Counted from the first letter of the stretch, positions 32,566-41,344 are shown. The stretch: 53,515 nt of DNA from Butyricicoccus sp. (GCA_020025755.1 JAHHRO010000009.1:1-53515), one strand, 5' to 3'. Numbers and translations are program-made. Notes: generated by a model from the sequence alone, not told the origin.

Positions 32566-33408
32566 TCATTGTACCTCCATTTTGTGCATGTTGCATTCAT
32601 GCTCCAGTGCGTCACGCTCTTGTTGGCGGTACATCGCACTGCGGCGCATGGATTCGTCAAAATCGACCAGATGGCCGTCGAAGTCCGGACCATCCACACA
32701 AGCGAACTTGGTCTCACCGCCTACGGTCAGTCGGCAGCCGCCGCACATGCCTGTGCCATCGACCATCGTAGAGTTCATGGATACAATGGTTTTGATGCCG
32801 TAAGGACGTGTGGTCTCACACACGAACTTCATCATAATCATAGGACCGATCGCGATCACCGCATCATACTGGTTTCCTGCATCGATCAGTTCCTTCAGCA
32901 CCTCGGTTACAAGTGCCTTGCGTCCGTTGGAGCCGTCATCGGTCACGAGATGCAGACGGGTAGAAGCTTGGCGCATTTCGTCCTCCAGAATGATGATATC
33001 TTTATTGCGGAAGCCTGCGATCAGATCGACTTCGGCACCCATTTCGTGCAGTGCCTTTGCCTGCGGATATGCAATAGCACAGCCCAGACCGCCGCCTACA
33101 ACGGCAACTTTCTGAAGTCCCTCCAGCTCGCTTGCACGGCCAAGCGGGCCAACGAAGTCATGCAGGCAGTCGCCAACATTCAGCTGACCCAGCTGCTTGG
33201 TGGTTGCACCGACTTCCTGAAAAATAATCATGATTGTACCCTTTTCACGATCGTAGGAAGCGATCGTCAGAGGGATGCGTTCGCCATCCTCATCCACACG
33301 CAGGATAATGAATTGTCCCGGCAGTGCTTTTTTTGCAACATGGGGCGCATCAATGATCATTTGTTTGGTATTGGCGTTGAGTGTCTTTTTTTCAAGGATT
33401 TTATACAT
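32566..33408 (-). CDS. nfnA: NADH-dependent reduced ferredoxin:NADP oxidoreductase, small subunit
   Basis: A 280-residue protein like the ferredoxin reductase-type subunit of dihydroorotate dehydrogenase and NfnA. N-terminal FAD barrel (PGQFIILRV and RIPLTIASYDR), NAD-binding region (VAVVGGGLGCAIAYP and AIGPMIMMKF), and a C-terminal [2Fe-2S] cysteine set (GTGMCGGCRLTV with a later CVDGPDFDGHLVDFD). The final motif is diagnostic of NfnA and sulfide dehydrogenase alpha-type subunits. It has a good promoter upstream, and is followed by nfnB with a stop-start overlap. Confidence 0.9.
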   Translation of the reverse strand: MYKILEKKTLNANTKQMIIDAPHVAKKALPGQFIILRVDEDGERIPLTIASYDREKGTIMIIFQEVGATTKQLGQLNVGDCLHDFVGPLGRASELEGLQKVAVVGGGLGCAIAYPQAKALHEMGAEVDLIAGFRNKDIIILEDEMRQASTRLHLVTDDGSNGRKALVTEVLKELIDAGNQYDAVIAIGPMIMMKFVCETTRPYGIKTIVSMNSTMVDGTGMCGGCRLTVGGETKFACVDGPDFDGHLVDFDESMRRSAMYRQQERDALEHECNMHKMEVQ

Positions 33409-33434
33409 TCCAATCCACCTCCATAGTGTATTTC

Positions 33435-33463
33435 ATTATACGACAGGGGCGGAAAATTTGCAA
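33435..33463 (-). promoter_or_regulatory. Promoter of nfnAB
   Basis: Minus strand -35 TTGCAA and -10 TATAAT, spacer 17 bases, about 30 bases before the nfnA start. Confidence 0.8.
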
Positions 33464-33749
33464 GGAATCCTTTTATGATCGCAAGGAAATCGTTTTTGAC
33501 GGATCATATCACACATCTTGTTCAGTTGAACCATTCCTTGGGAAATTGAGAATGGTTCATCTGACAAAGAGGAAGCGTGGGATTTATGAGGGAAAAACGA
33601 CAAGGTTCCAGCCCTTATACCGCTGTCATCGGCACGACACGGTATTCCTTGCTTTGGGGCAAATCTTTGAGCAAATATGTGGATACATGAAATCTCCCGA
33701 AATTGATCTTCGTGTTCGGATGGAAAATCAAATGGCAGAGGGGTATTTC
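33464..33749. other. Intergenic region without a supported gene
   Basis: Between nfnA and the amidase gene. A 10-bp hairpin TGAACCATTC with GAATGGTTCA (33527-33559) is the main feature. An ATG inside the hairpin opens a 66-codon + strand frame with no Shine-Dalgarno site and unrecognised sequence. Nothing else is seen. Confidence 0.3.
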
Positions 33750-34499
33750 TTATGAATAATTGAGCGTGATATATTCCGATCGGGAATAGCCCTCAATATT
33801 CTGATAGCGGATCACATACCAGCCATTCCACGAGCCGAGGACTGTAACCTGTGCGCCGTCTGGAGCGCGTCCAAGGATGGGCGCGTCAAGAGAAGGACGC
33901 TCACGGATATTGAGGTTGCCGCCATTGAGATCGACCGTAGCGAACAGGAGGGGTTCCGGCTCTAAAAAGGGAAGCCCGAAATACTGGGTCAGTGCCATGA
34001 CCATGGCGCGTGCGATCGGAACGATATTGCCGCGAATCCATGCGGCATCATCTGGATTGTCATGATAGCCAAGTTCTGCGAGGATGGCAGGGGCACGGGT
34101 GCGTGTGACTTCGCCGATGCTGGTCGTCGGACGTGCGACTACGTTATCGGGCAGGGGATAAATGCGGCGCAGTTGAGAAACGGTAAGATCAGCAAGGATG
34201 CGACTGCGCTCAGAAGCTGGATAATAGTACACATCGATTCCGCGCAGACGCCCTGCGAGGCTTTCGGGGGCTGCATTGGAGTGCAGGGCAACATGGGCAT
34301 CATATTGACCGGCGTTGGATGCGCGGATGGAGGATGCCGCCGTCATTTCCGGTGTGTTGCGCGTAAATGTGATGCCGGATGCGGTAAGATAAGGCTCCAT
34401 CGCGTCTGCGATAAGATTCATGTAAAATTCTTCGCTGCCATCTCCGTCGTAATAAAGATTGAAATCCTGTGTACTTGGGGAAAGATAAATATTTGGCAT
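33750..34499 (-). CDS. N-acetylmuramoyl-L-alanine amidase-like protein with SH3 domain
   Basis: A 249-residue Amidase_3-like protein with a C-terminal bacterial SH3 domain (about 190-249: LNIRERPSLDAPILGRAPDGAQV). The amidase part shows the central HSNAAP motif, GIDVYYYP, and the later LAELGYHDN with a metal-type Glu. The usual N-terminal DPGHGG metal-binding segment is replaced by IYLSPSTQ, so the first zinc His is missing at its normal place. There is no signal peptide, although the substrate is cell-wall peptide. Similar SPSTQ-type proteins occur across Clostridia (from memory). The start ATG lies behind CAGGAGGT. It reads against the neighbouring brnQ gene. Confidence 0.8.
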   Translation of the reverse strand: MPNIYLSPSTQDFNLYYDGDGSEEFYMNLIADAMEPYLTASGITFTRNTPEMTAASSIRASNAGQYDAHVALHSNAAPESLAGRLRGIDVYYYPASERSRILADLTVSQLRRIYPLPDNVVARPTTSIGEVTRTRAPAILAELGYHDNPDDAAWIRGNIVPIARAMVMALTQYFGLPFLEPEPLLFATVDLNGGNLNIRERPSLDAPILGRAPDGAQVTVLGSWNGWYVIRYQNIEGYSRSEYITLNYS

Positions 34500-34603
34500 A
34501 AGTAAGACCTCCTGCAACTGTCATAGATGGATACTTCATAGCTATGCAGGAAGCAGAGGAATGGTTCCGATCTTGAAAATATCAGGTTTTCTTTGAAAAA
34601 TAG

Positions 34604-34632
34604 TTGTAATTTAATCAAATTCGCGGTATGAT
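34604..34632 (+). promoter_or_regulatory. Promoter of brnQ
   Basis: -35 TTGTAA and -10 TATGAT, 17 bases apart, about 33 bases before the start codon. Confidence 0.6.
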
Positions 34633-34664
34633 AAAGCACACATGAATTTTGATGGAGGCATTGC

Positions 34665-35984
34665 ATGAAGTTAACAACACAGCATCGGCTTCTGGTCGGT
34701 GTGACCCTGTTTTCCATGTTTTTTGGAGCAGGAAATTTGATTTTTCCCCCGTTTTTGGGGGCGCAGGCAGGACAGTCTGCTATTCCTGCCATGATCGGCT
34801 TCTGCCTGAGCGCGGTCGGTCTGCCCATACTGGGGGTCATTGCTGTTGCAGAGTCAAATGGATTGCCCGAACTTGCAGGGCGTGTACATCCGAAATTTGC
34901 GGCAGTCTTTACCTTTTTGATCTATATGTCCATTGGTCCTTGTCTTGCCATTCCGCGTACAGCAACGACCTCTTTTGAAATGGCGGCAGTTCCGTTCCTG
35001 CCCGATGGCATTTCAATTGGTGTACCGCAGCTCATCTATTCCGTGCTGTTCTTTTCGGTTGCGCTGCTGCTGGCTCTGCGACCGGATAAGCTGACCGACC
35101 GCTTGGGCAAGATATTGGGACCGGCACTTCTTACGCTGATCGTAGTGATTTTTGTGGGCTGTCTCCTGCATCCGATGGGAGCACCGACCGCAGCAGTGGG
35201 CAAATATACCTCGGGTGCTGCCATCAACGGATTCCTTGAGGGATATCAGACGATGGACACCATTGCGGCACTGAACTTCGGCTTCATTATCGCCCTCAAT
35301 ATCCGCGCAAAGGGTGTGGAGGACAAGCGGCAGATCGTGGGTGAAACCTGCCGCGCGGGTCTCATTGCCGGGATCGTGCTGTTTGCGGTTTATGCCGCAC
35401 TTACATACATCGGCGTACAGTCGGGCGCAGCATTTTCCGGTGCAGAGAACGGAACAGAGGTTCTGAAATTGATTGTGATGGAGCTGTTCGGATCGACCGG
35501 CGTGATTATTCTGGCACTGATCTTCGGGATCGCCTGCCTCAATACCTGTGTGGGGCTGATCTCCTGCTGTGGGGACTACTTCGCGAAGATCTTTCCTGTA
35601 TTTGGATATCGGACATGGGCGTGCTTTTTTGCATTTGTCAGCATGATGATCTCCAATGTGGGACTCAATCAGATCCTGTCGCTTTCCGTGCCCGTGTTGG
35701 GCGCGATCTATCCGGTAGCCATTGTACTCATCGCACTCGCATTCGCGCACCGCTGGCTGGGACGCTTTGTGTTTGTATATCCGGCGGCGATCCTGTGTAC
35801 AGCGGTAGTAAGTCTGTTGGCAGCACTGGAAGGTGTAAATGTTGTGATCCCCGGTATCACAGCGGTTTTGCATGCACTTCCGTTCTATGAACAGAGTTTG
35901 GGTTGGCTGCTTCCCGCGCTGCTTGGAGTGGGGATCGGTGTGATCTTTTCCCCAGAAACAGCCGCAAATAAGGATTTTTCATAG
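34665..35984 (+). CDS. brnQ: Branched-chain amino acid:cation symporter
   Basis: Inner-membrane Na+ or H+ coupled carrier for leucine, isoleucine and valine; LIVCS family, 439 residues with about 12 hydrophobic segments. Family motifs are visible: FGAGNLIFPPFLGAQAG near residue 20, IGPCLAIPRTATTSFE near 88, and DTIAALNFGF near 205. GATGGAGG lies 7 bases before ATG. It is a single-gene unit. ilvA elsewhere in the window is on the isoleucine pathway. Confidence 0.95.
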   Translation: MKLTTQHRLLVGVTLFSMFFGAGNLIFPPFLGAQAGQSAIPAMIGFCLSAVGLPILGVIAVAESNGLPELAGRVHPKFAAVFTFLIYMSIGPCLAIPRTATTSFEMAAVPFLPDGISIGVPQLIYSVLFFSVALLLALRPDKLTDRLGKILGPALLTLIVVIFVGCLLHPMGAPTAAVGKYTSGAAINGFLEGYQTMDTIAALNFGFIIALNIRAKGVEDKRQIVGETCRAGLIAGIVLFAVYAALTYIGVQSGAAFSGAENGTEVLKLIVMELFGSTGVIILALIFGIACLNTCVGLISCCGDYFAKIFPVFGYRTWACFFAFVSMMISNVGLNQILSLSVPVLGAIYPVAIVLIALAFAHRWLGRFVFVYPAAILCTAVVSLLAALEGVNVVIPGITAVLHALPFYEQSLGWLLPALLGVGIGVIFSPETAANKDFS

Positions 35985-36154
35985 GATCGGCGCAGGGATA
36001 TCCAATGGATCAAAATTGTGCATAATGACGAGTTTCAGCCGGGAAATACAGCGGAAATCTAAGTGTTTCTGTGCGGTTTATACGGATTTATAAAAAGCAA
36101 TACACAATTTACCGATAATTGACTATTTTTTTACAATCGTTTTGGCATAAATAC

Positions 36155-36185
36155 TTGTTGCTATTAGACAAATTCGTGATATAAT
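36155..36185 (+). promoter_or_regulatory. Promoter of the glycosyltransferase gene
   Basis: -10 TATAAT with TTGTTG upstream at a slightly long 19-base spacing. It predicts a leader of about 85 bases containing an attenuator-like hairpin. Confidence 0.5.
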
Positions 36186-36219
36186 ATCAGGCGGAAAAGA
36201 TTAAGATTGTATCAAAGCC

Positions 36220-36264
36220 GGCACAGGCATACTGCCTGTTTTTTTAGATAATGGCAGGTGCCAT
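36220..36264 (+). promoter_or_regulatory. Candidate attenuator in the glycosyltransferase leader
   Basis: ACAGGCA-TAC-TGCCTGT (36223-36239) followed by seven T forms a terminator 33 bases before the GTG start. Downstream, ATGGC-AGGT-GCCAT (36251-36264) can fold next to the Shine-Dalgarno site. Alternative pairs are possible: CTGCC (36232-36236) with GGCAG (36253-36257), and GGCAC (36220-36224) with GTGCC (36258-36262). This looks like a switch. No described riboswitch class is recognised. Confidence 0.5.
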
Positions 36265-36278
36265 TTGGAGGAATCGAC

Positions 36279-37547
36279 GTGTTACAATTTATAAAAGGGT
36301 TTAATGTGCTGATTTTCGCGATGTTTACCATGTTTTATGCGTATCAGTTGTTCTATGTGATCGCAGCACTGTGGCATGACCGAAAAAAGCATCCGATCCC
36401 GCAGGCTGGGAAGCTGCACAAATATGCGGCAGTCATCTCAGCGAGAAACGAAAGTGCAGTCATAGGTGAGCTGGTACACAGTATAAAAAAACAGAGGTAT
36501 CCAGCGGAGCTATTGGATGTGTTCGTCATTGCAGATAACTGTACGGACAACACGGCAGAGGTTGCACGGCGTGCAGGCGCGATCGTGTTCGAGCGCATGA
36601 ACCGAACACTGGTCGGCAAGGGGTATGCGCTGGATTATGCTTTTCAGCGGATCGCAAATGAGTTTGCACAGGCAAAGTATGATGGCTATTTCATCTTTGA
36701 TGCAGACAATCTGCTCGATCCCAATTATGTTTCAGAGATGAACAAGGTATTCGACAGCGGATACCGCGTCGTGACGAGTTATCGCAATTCCAAGAATTTT
36801 GATTCGAACTGGATCTCGGCAGGCAGCGCATTGTGGTTCTTGCGTGAGGCAAAGTTTCTCAATAATTCCCGTATGATCCTTGGTACGAACTGTGCGGTCT
36901 CTGGTACCGGTTTTCTGGTTTCCAGCAAGGTCATCGAGGAGCGCGGCGGCTGGAAGTATCATCTGCTGACAGAGGATATCCAGTTCTCTATTGATTGTGC
37001 GGTAGAAAACGAGCGTGTCGGATACTGTGCAACAGCGGTGTTCTATGACGAGCAGCCGGTGACCTTTGAACAGTCTTGGAATCAGCGTCTGCGCTGGTCC
37101 AAGGGCTTCTATCAGGTGTTTGCACGCTATGGCAAGAAGTTGACACTGGGCGTTTTGAAGCGTCACAGCTTTTCCTGCTATGATATGCTGATGACCGTTG
37201 CTCCAGCCATGCTGCTGACGATGGCATCGGTCGCGGTCAATGCGTTCTTCTTGATCAGCGCAATGCTGAGTACACCGGTTGCGTTATCGATCATGAAGGT
37301 AACACTGGCTTCGATCCTGTCTTCCTTCAGCGGTTTTTATTTTACGCTCCTATTCTTTGGTACGATGACAGTCATCACCGAATGGAAGCATATCAATACG
37401 ACCGCAGGACGCAAGATCCTGTATACATTCACGTTCCCACTCTTTATTTTCACTTACATTCCCATCGCACTCGTTGCGCTGTTCTGTAAGATCGAGTGGA
37501 AGCCGATCGCACATACCATCAGCAAATCAATCGAAGAATTTCAGTGA
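36279..37547 (+). CDS. Membrane glycosyltransferase family 2
   Basis: A 422-residue processive-type glycosyltransferase. It has one N-terminal membrane segment, a GT-A domain and about four C-terminal membrane segments. Motifs: AVISARNE, DNCTDNTAEVA, FDADNLLDPNYV (DxD-like metal site), TEDIQFSI and QRLRWSKGF (the Q/RxxRW product-channel motif). It resembles enzymes that make beta-linked polysaccharides or glycolipids (cellulose, poly-N-acetylglucosamine or hyaluronan-like); the product is unknown. GTG is taken as start because GGAGG lies 8 bases before it; an upstream ATG has no such site. The gene stands alone. Confidence 0.88.
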   Translation: MLQFIKGFNVLIFAMFTMFYAYQLFYVIAALWHDRKKHPIPQAGKLHKYAAVISARNESAVIGELVHSIKKQRYPAELLDVFVIADNCTDNTAEVARRAGAIVFERMNRTLVGKGYALDYAFQRIANEFAQAKYDGYFIFDADNLLDPNYVSEMNKVFDSGYRVVTSYRNSKNFDSNWISAGSALWFLREAKFLNNSRMILGTNCAVSGTGFLVSSKVIEERGGWKYHLLTEDIQFSIDCAVENERVGYCATAVFYDEQPVTFEQSWNQRLRWSKGFYQVFARYGKKLTLGVLKRHSFSCYDMLMTVAPAMLLTMASVAVNAFFLISAMLSTPVALSIMKVTLASILSSFSGFYFTLLFFGTMTVITEWKHINTTAGRKILYTFTFPLFIFTYIPIALVALFCKIEWKPIAHTISKSIEEFQ

Positions 37548-37733
37548 TTTGAGACTGTGGAAGAACTTCGACAGCCCGGAGCCGGTTCCGGAATAAACTG
37601 TTTCTGAATACCCCGATTTCGCGCCAAATGGTACAAATCGAGGACAAAATACAAAGGTACATCACCTTACAGTTTGAAAAATTTAAGTCGCGCGCTCTAA
37701 ACTAAAATGGAGGATCGACTTTTTGACAAGCTG
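37548..37733 (+). other. Structured intergenic stretch after the glycosyltransferase gene
   Basis: No gene seen. Several hairpins lie in tandem: CTGT-GAAG-AA-CTTC-ACAG (37556-37575), CCGGA with TCCGG (about 37577-37593), CGATTT with AAATCG (about 37616-37641) and AAGGT with ACCTT (about 37656-37671), ending at a terminator. It may be a structured 3' untranslated region or small RNA. Confidence 0.35.
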
Positions 37734-37768
37734 AAACCATCCTGTTGTGCATCAGGATGGTTTTTTTT
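37734..37768 (+). terminator. Terminator upstream of the AGCS symporter gene
   Basis: AACCATCCTG pairs with CAGGATGGTT, followed by eight T. Confidence 0.9.
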
Positions 37769-37852
37769 ATTGCTTTTACACAGAAAAATAGAGTGATCTG
37801 TTGGAAAAATATGATATTTTTACAAGCATCTGATGGATATGTGCTTTGTTTC

Positions 37853-37881
37853 TTGTTTTTTAAATGAGAATCCTGTATAAT
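37853..37881 (+). promoter_or_regulatory. Promoter of the AGCS symporter gene
   Basis: -35 TTGTTT and -10 TATAAT with 17-base spacing, about 37 bases before the start codon. Confidence 0.65.
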
Positions 37882-37918
37882 AATACATATATGCTTCAAA
37901 AAAGATAGGAGGAACTGA

Positions 37919-39346
37919 ATGCTGAACGAGTATTTGGGACAACTGAACAATTTTATGTACACCTATATTCTGATCTTTTTGCTGATCGGTGCAGGTGTAT
38001 ACTTCACGATACGCACCCGTTTTGTCCAGGTGCGCCGGATCGGGGATGTACTACGGATCTTAAAGGAAAAGTCCGATAACAGTGAGGGAACAAAGCAGGT
38101 TTCTTCCTTTCAGGCTCTGATGATCTCTACGGCGTCGCGTGTTGGCACAGGCAATATCGCAGGCATCGCGGCGGCGATCGCGACCGGTGGACCGGGTGCT
38201 GTATTCTGGATGTGGCTCATGGCTGTCATTGGCGGCGCATCCGCCTTCATCGAGTCCACGCTGGCACAGGTCTACAAGGTCAAGGACGGAGATGCCTTCC
38301 GCGGCGGCCCTGCGTATTATATCCAGCGCGGCATGGGCAAGCGTTGGCTGGGCTGTGTGTTCTCTGTGCTCATCATTGCATGCTTTGCATACGGATTCAA
38401 TGGCTTGCAGACCTATAACATTTCCACGGCAATCGCGTATTATATTCCGGATTATGCCAACTCTGCATGGCCGATGATCATTGGTATCGTGATGGCGGTG
38501 CTGACCGCGCTGGTCATCTTTGGCGGTGTACACCGCATCGGATTCATCAGCTCGGTGATCGTTCCGATCATGGCGGGCGGTTATATCCTGATTGGGCTGA
38601 TCATGTTCTTTACCCATCTCGATGCTGTGCCGGGCGTGTTCCAGCAGATCTTCACCAAGGCATTTGATGCACAGGCGATCATGGGTGGTTTTGCCGGCAG
38701 TGCGATCGTGACCGGTATCAAGAAGGGTCTGTTCTCCAATGAGGCTGGTATGGGTTCTGCGCCCAATGCGGCGGCAACGGCGGATGTATCCCATCCGGCA
38801 AAGCAGGGACTCATTCAGACGCTTTCCGTATTCCTTGATACACTGGTCATCTGCTCCACCACTGCAATGATCCTGATGGTTTCCGGCGTACCGCAGTCGA
38901 AGGACATCACCTATGTGCAGGACGCAGTGACAAGCACCTTTGGTGCGGCTGGCAATGTGTTCATTACCGTGGCGATCTTCTTCTTTGCATTCTCCAGCCT
39001 GATTGGCAACTACTACTATACAGAGTCCAATCTGCGCTTCATCAAGGATGACAAGCGGATCTTGTTTGTCTTCCGTCTGACCTGTCTGGCAGCCATCTTC
39101 CTTGGCGCACAGGCAAGCTTTGATACGGTTTGGAATCTTGCAGATATCCTCATGGGCTTCATGGCGATCGTGAACATCTTTGCGATCCTTGTGCTCGGCG
39201 ATATCGCACTCAAGGTGCTCAAGGATTATGATGATCAGCGCAAGGCAGGTAAGGACCCTGTGTTCTATGCAAGCCATATTGGGATGAAACGAGAAGACTT
39301 GGATTACTGGCACGATGATGACCATATTCCGGGGGATAGTAAATAA
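37919..39346 (+). CDS. Sodium:alanine/glycine symporter (AGCS family)
   Basis: A 475-residue membrane carrier with about 10-11 transmembrane segments that takes up alanine or glycine with Na+. Family hallmarks: FQALMISTASRVGTGNIAGIA (about residues 63-83), GGPGAVFWMW, YYIQRGMG and the GLFSNEAGMGSAPNAAATA motif (about 273-291). The start is ATG behind AGGAGG with an own promoter. No glycine riboswitch is seen in the short leader. It is a single-gene unit. Confidence 0.95.
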   Translation: MLNEYLGQLNNFMYTYILIFLLIGAGVYFTIRTRFVQVRRIGDVLRILKEKSDNSEGTKQVSSFQALMISTASRVGTGNIAGIAAAIATGGPGAVFWMWLMAVIGGASAFIESTLAQVYKVKDGDAFRGGPAYYIQRGMGKRWLGCVFSVLIIACFAYGFNGLQTYNISTAIAYYIPDYANSAWPMIIGIVMAVLTALVIFGGVHRIGFISSVIVPIMAGGYILIGLIMFFTHLDAVPGVFQQIFTKAFDAQAIMGGFAGSAIVTGIKKGLFSNEAGMGSAPNAAATADVSHPAKQGLIQTLSVFLDTLVICSTTAMILMVSGVPQSKDITYVQDAVTSTFGAAGNVFITVAIFFFAFSSLIGNYYYTESNLRFIKDDKRILFVFRLTCLAAIFLGAQASFDTVWNLADILMGFMAIVNIFAILVLGDIALKVLKDYDDQRKAGKDPVFYASHIGMKREDLDYWHDDDHIPGDSK

Positions 39347-39526
39347 AATTTGTTGCAAACAGCTTCTGGTGAAAGAAATCCTTGCGTCTTTCTGTATTGC
39401 TTCCTTTCATGAGCAAGCAGACCAACTGATCAAGCTTTTATAACAAGGATCCTGCAAGATGCAGAGAGAACGCATGTTTTTGTCAGGATATACAAAAATG
39501 TGTTCATCGCTAAATGCGTAAAATAA

Positions 39527-39579
39527 ATTCCAGCAGAAAATGGGGCGGATCCCCGTTTTCTGCTGGAATGTTTTATTTT
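39527..39579. terminator. Bidirectional terminator
   Basis: ATTCCAGCAGAAAA pairs with TTTTCTGCTGGAAT, with an inner GGGG/CCCC stem; T-rich flank on the + strand, and A-rich flank giving a T run on the minus strand. It sits between converging genes. The 39347-39526 stretch shows no gene. Confidence 0.9.
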
Positions 39580-39633
39580 AGTACAACAATAAATTTACGA
39601 ACAAATGCTTTATGATACAACCTGATCTACGAT

Positions 39634-40392
39634 TCAAACATGATGTTGTGCCTTGGGAAAAGCTGCTGGGTACCTGTGGACAAAAGGCAGGTGGATACAG
39701 AAGCTGACGCCTGCAAGCAGCAGGAAGGTCACAAGCAGATAGATCTGCCGACCGAAGGTATCAAAGACCCAGACAAGCGGTGTGCCATCGGGTGCGCCGT
39801 AGAGGAACATGTAATTTTGTCCAAAATGGAAGTCGATATATCCAACGACGAATACGACTGCAAGAAAGACACACAGTACGCGTGGAAAGTGGCGCGGATG
39901 CGGCTGATGTACACCAGACAGGATCGCCGCAAGCGGCACATAGATGAGTAAGGCATGCAGCAGGAAGGTCTGAATGGTTTGGAAAGAAAATAGTGGATAG
40001 TATCCAGCGATGCCAGCAGGGAATACCGTGCCGAAGATGCCGCCCAGCAGCGAGGTCGCAAATACAAAATCCTTAAAGCAGGCAAAGGGCGTGAAGATCG
40101 AGAGTGGGATAAACAGACTTTGCAGACCGCATAAGTGGAGCGGCAGCAGCTCGATCAAATTTGTTGTGCCGGTGAAGTACATCCAGACCGAATGGGACAG
40201 TTCCAGCATAGGGACAAGGATACCGACCGTGCACAACAGCCTGCGGCGCGTTTTGGCGGAAGCCTGCTTTGTCCAATGGAGAAGCAGATAGATGCCAAGT
40301 GCGATCAGGAACAGCAGGAAGAAGTGCCCTGCCCCAAAGAGTGGGAATGCGTGTGGATGCGGCTGGCTGCACCGTTGAAAAAAATCATTCAT
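39634..40392 (-). CDS. YwaF/TIGR02206-type integral membrane protein
   Basis: A 252-residue membrane protein with about seven hydrophobic segments. It resembles the TIGR02206/YwaF family: HFFLLFLIALGIYLLLHW near the start, LELSHSVWMY, LPLHLCGLQSLFIPLS with a conserved His, and NYMFLYGAPDGTPL in the last loop. The function of the family is unknown. Start chosen at the ATG behind GGGAG; a longer frame begins seven codons earlier. Monocistronic. Confidence 0.75.
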   Translation of the reverse strand: MNDFFQRCSQPHPHAFPLFGAGHFFLLFLIALGIYLLLHWTKQASAKTRRRLLCTVGILVPMLELSHSVWMYFTGTTNLIELLPLHLCGLQSLFIPLSIFTPFACFKDFVFATSLLGGIFGTVFPAGIAGYYPLFSFQTIQTFLLHALLIYVPLAAILSGVHQPHPRHFPRVLCVFLAVVFVVGYIDFHFGQNYMFLYGAPDGTPLVWVFDTFGRQIYLLVTFLLLAGVSFCIHLPFVHRYPAAFPKAQHHV

Positions 40393-40699
40393 ATATAAAA
40401 ACTCCCAAGTCAAGATATAAAAATAGTTTTATTTATAAGTATAACACAGAAATATGATCGATCTGTGTAGTTTCGGTGAAGATGAGGGGAAAGAGGGAGG
40501 GCGTGCTTTTATGGGGGCGTGTTTGGTGTGGGTAGAAAATGGTGGTTGCCATGATGTAGATTTTCAGGGATTGGTCAGGCAGATAGAAACAAATCGTAGA
40601 AGAAAGTGAAAACAAGGGGAAATTACGCTTGCTTTCCGCTCGGTATCGTTCTATAATTGTTTTGCCCACTCGAACCAAGAAAAACGGAGGGATTTTATA
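40393..40699. other. Intergenic region between the YwaF-like gene and the unknown 208-residue protein gene
   Basis: No gene is supported. The only clear signal is a + strand promoter, TTGCTT (40629-40634) and TATAAT (40652-40657) with 17-base spacing, serving the gene that begins at 40700. The left part is AT-rich and the middle is G-rich on the + strand. Confidence 0.5.
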
Positions 40700-41326
40700 A
40701 TGGGTGATTGGTTTGGAGAAAACCTCACGGAAGAACAAAAAGCGCGGTTTCGGAACTGCTGGGTACTGCTTGCAGAGCAATCCAGAGAGCCTTGGCAGAC
40801 ATTTGTGCTGAGACCCTATCTCTATGAACAATTTTTTGCCTCAGATGCACAGCGTAAGGCGGTTCCGATGATCTTGGATGTCCTGTCCATGCTGTCTGAG
40901 CATCTGCCCGTCCTTATCCATTTTCATTGCAAAGCCGGTTCCCATCCGGCAGCACCTATATTGGCAGCGTGTGCGGAGAGTTTTGGGCAGGTCGTGCGCG
41001 ATCCGCACAGTCCATCGTTTTTGCTCGCACCGGGGGGAGAGTTGCCGATGGAATTGCTGGGTGCCCTGCTGTTTGATCCGGACAGCGTATTTCATGTGAT
41101 GTGTTATGTTCCGCAGCGTTTTCTACTCGATAAGATATCTGCCATGCCGTATGGCGGATGTCTGTGGTATTTGGAACATGGAATGGGGCGGATGCGTTTG
41201 GACTATCTGTCCGGTCGCCCGATGCTGGAGATCCAGGCGGATCGTGCGCTGACACCAGAATTCCTGATGGGACGGATCATGCCTATGGTATGGCGGCATG
41301 GATACCGTCTTGTGTTACATAAATAA
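40700..41326 (+). CDS. Unrecognised 208-residue protein
   Basis: I do not recognise this gene. It has a good promoter and CGGAGGG 9 bases before ATG, so it is probably real. The protein has no signal peptide and no clear membrane segment. The N-terminal 60 residues look helical. The middle contains IHFHCKAGSHPAAP (about 73-86), and a repeated leucine/methionine-rich GELPMELLGALLF segment follows near 113. The C-terminus is MGRIMPMVWRHGYRLVLHK. The fold may be alpha/beta. It stands alone, upstream of a decayed minus-strand gene. Confidence 0.6.
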   Translation: MGDWFGENLTEEQKARFRNCWVLLAEQSREPWQTFVLRPYLYEQFFASDAQRKAVPMILDVLSMLSEHLPVLIHFHCKAGSHPAAPILAACAESFGQVVRDPHSPSFLLAPGGELPMELLGALLFDPDSVFHVMCYVPQRFLLDKISAMPYGGCLWYLEHGMGRMRLDYLSGRPMLEIQADRALTPEFLMGRIMPMVWRHGYRLVLHK

Positions 41327-41344
41327 AAGGGGATATGATCGTAT

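Noticed and set aside
33555..33755. A 66-codon + strand frame starting inside a hairpin
   Set aside because: No Shine-Dalgarno site, no recognisable sequence, and it runs into the convergent amidase gene.
37859..37918. Glycine riboswitch before the AGCS symporter
   Set aside because: The leader is under 40 bases and lacks any of the conserved glycine riboswitch segments.
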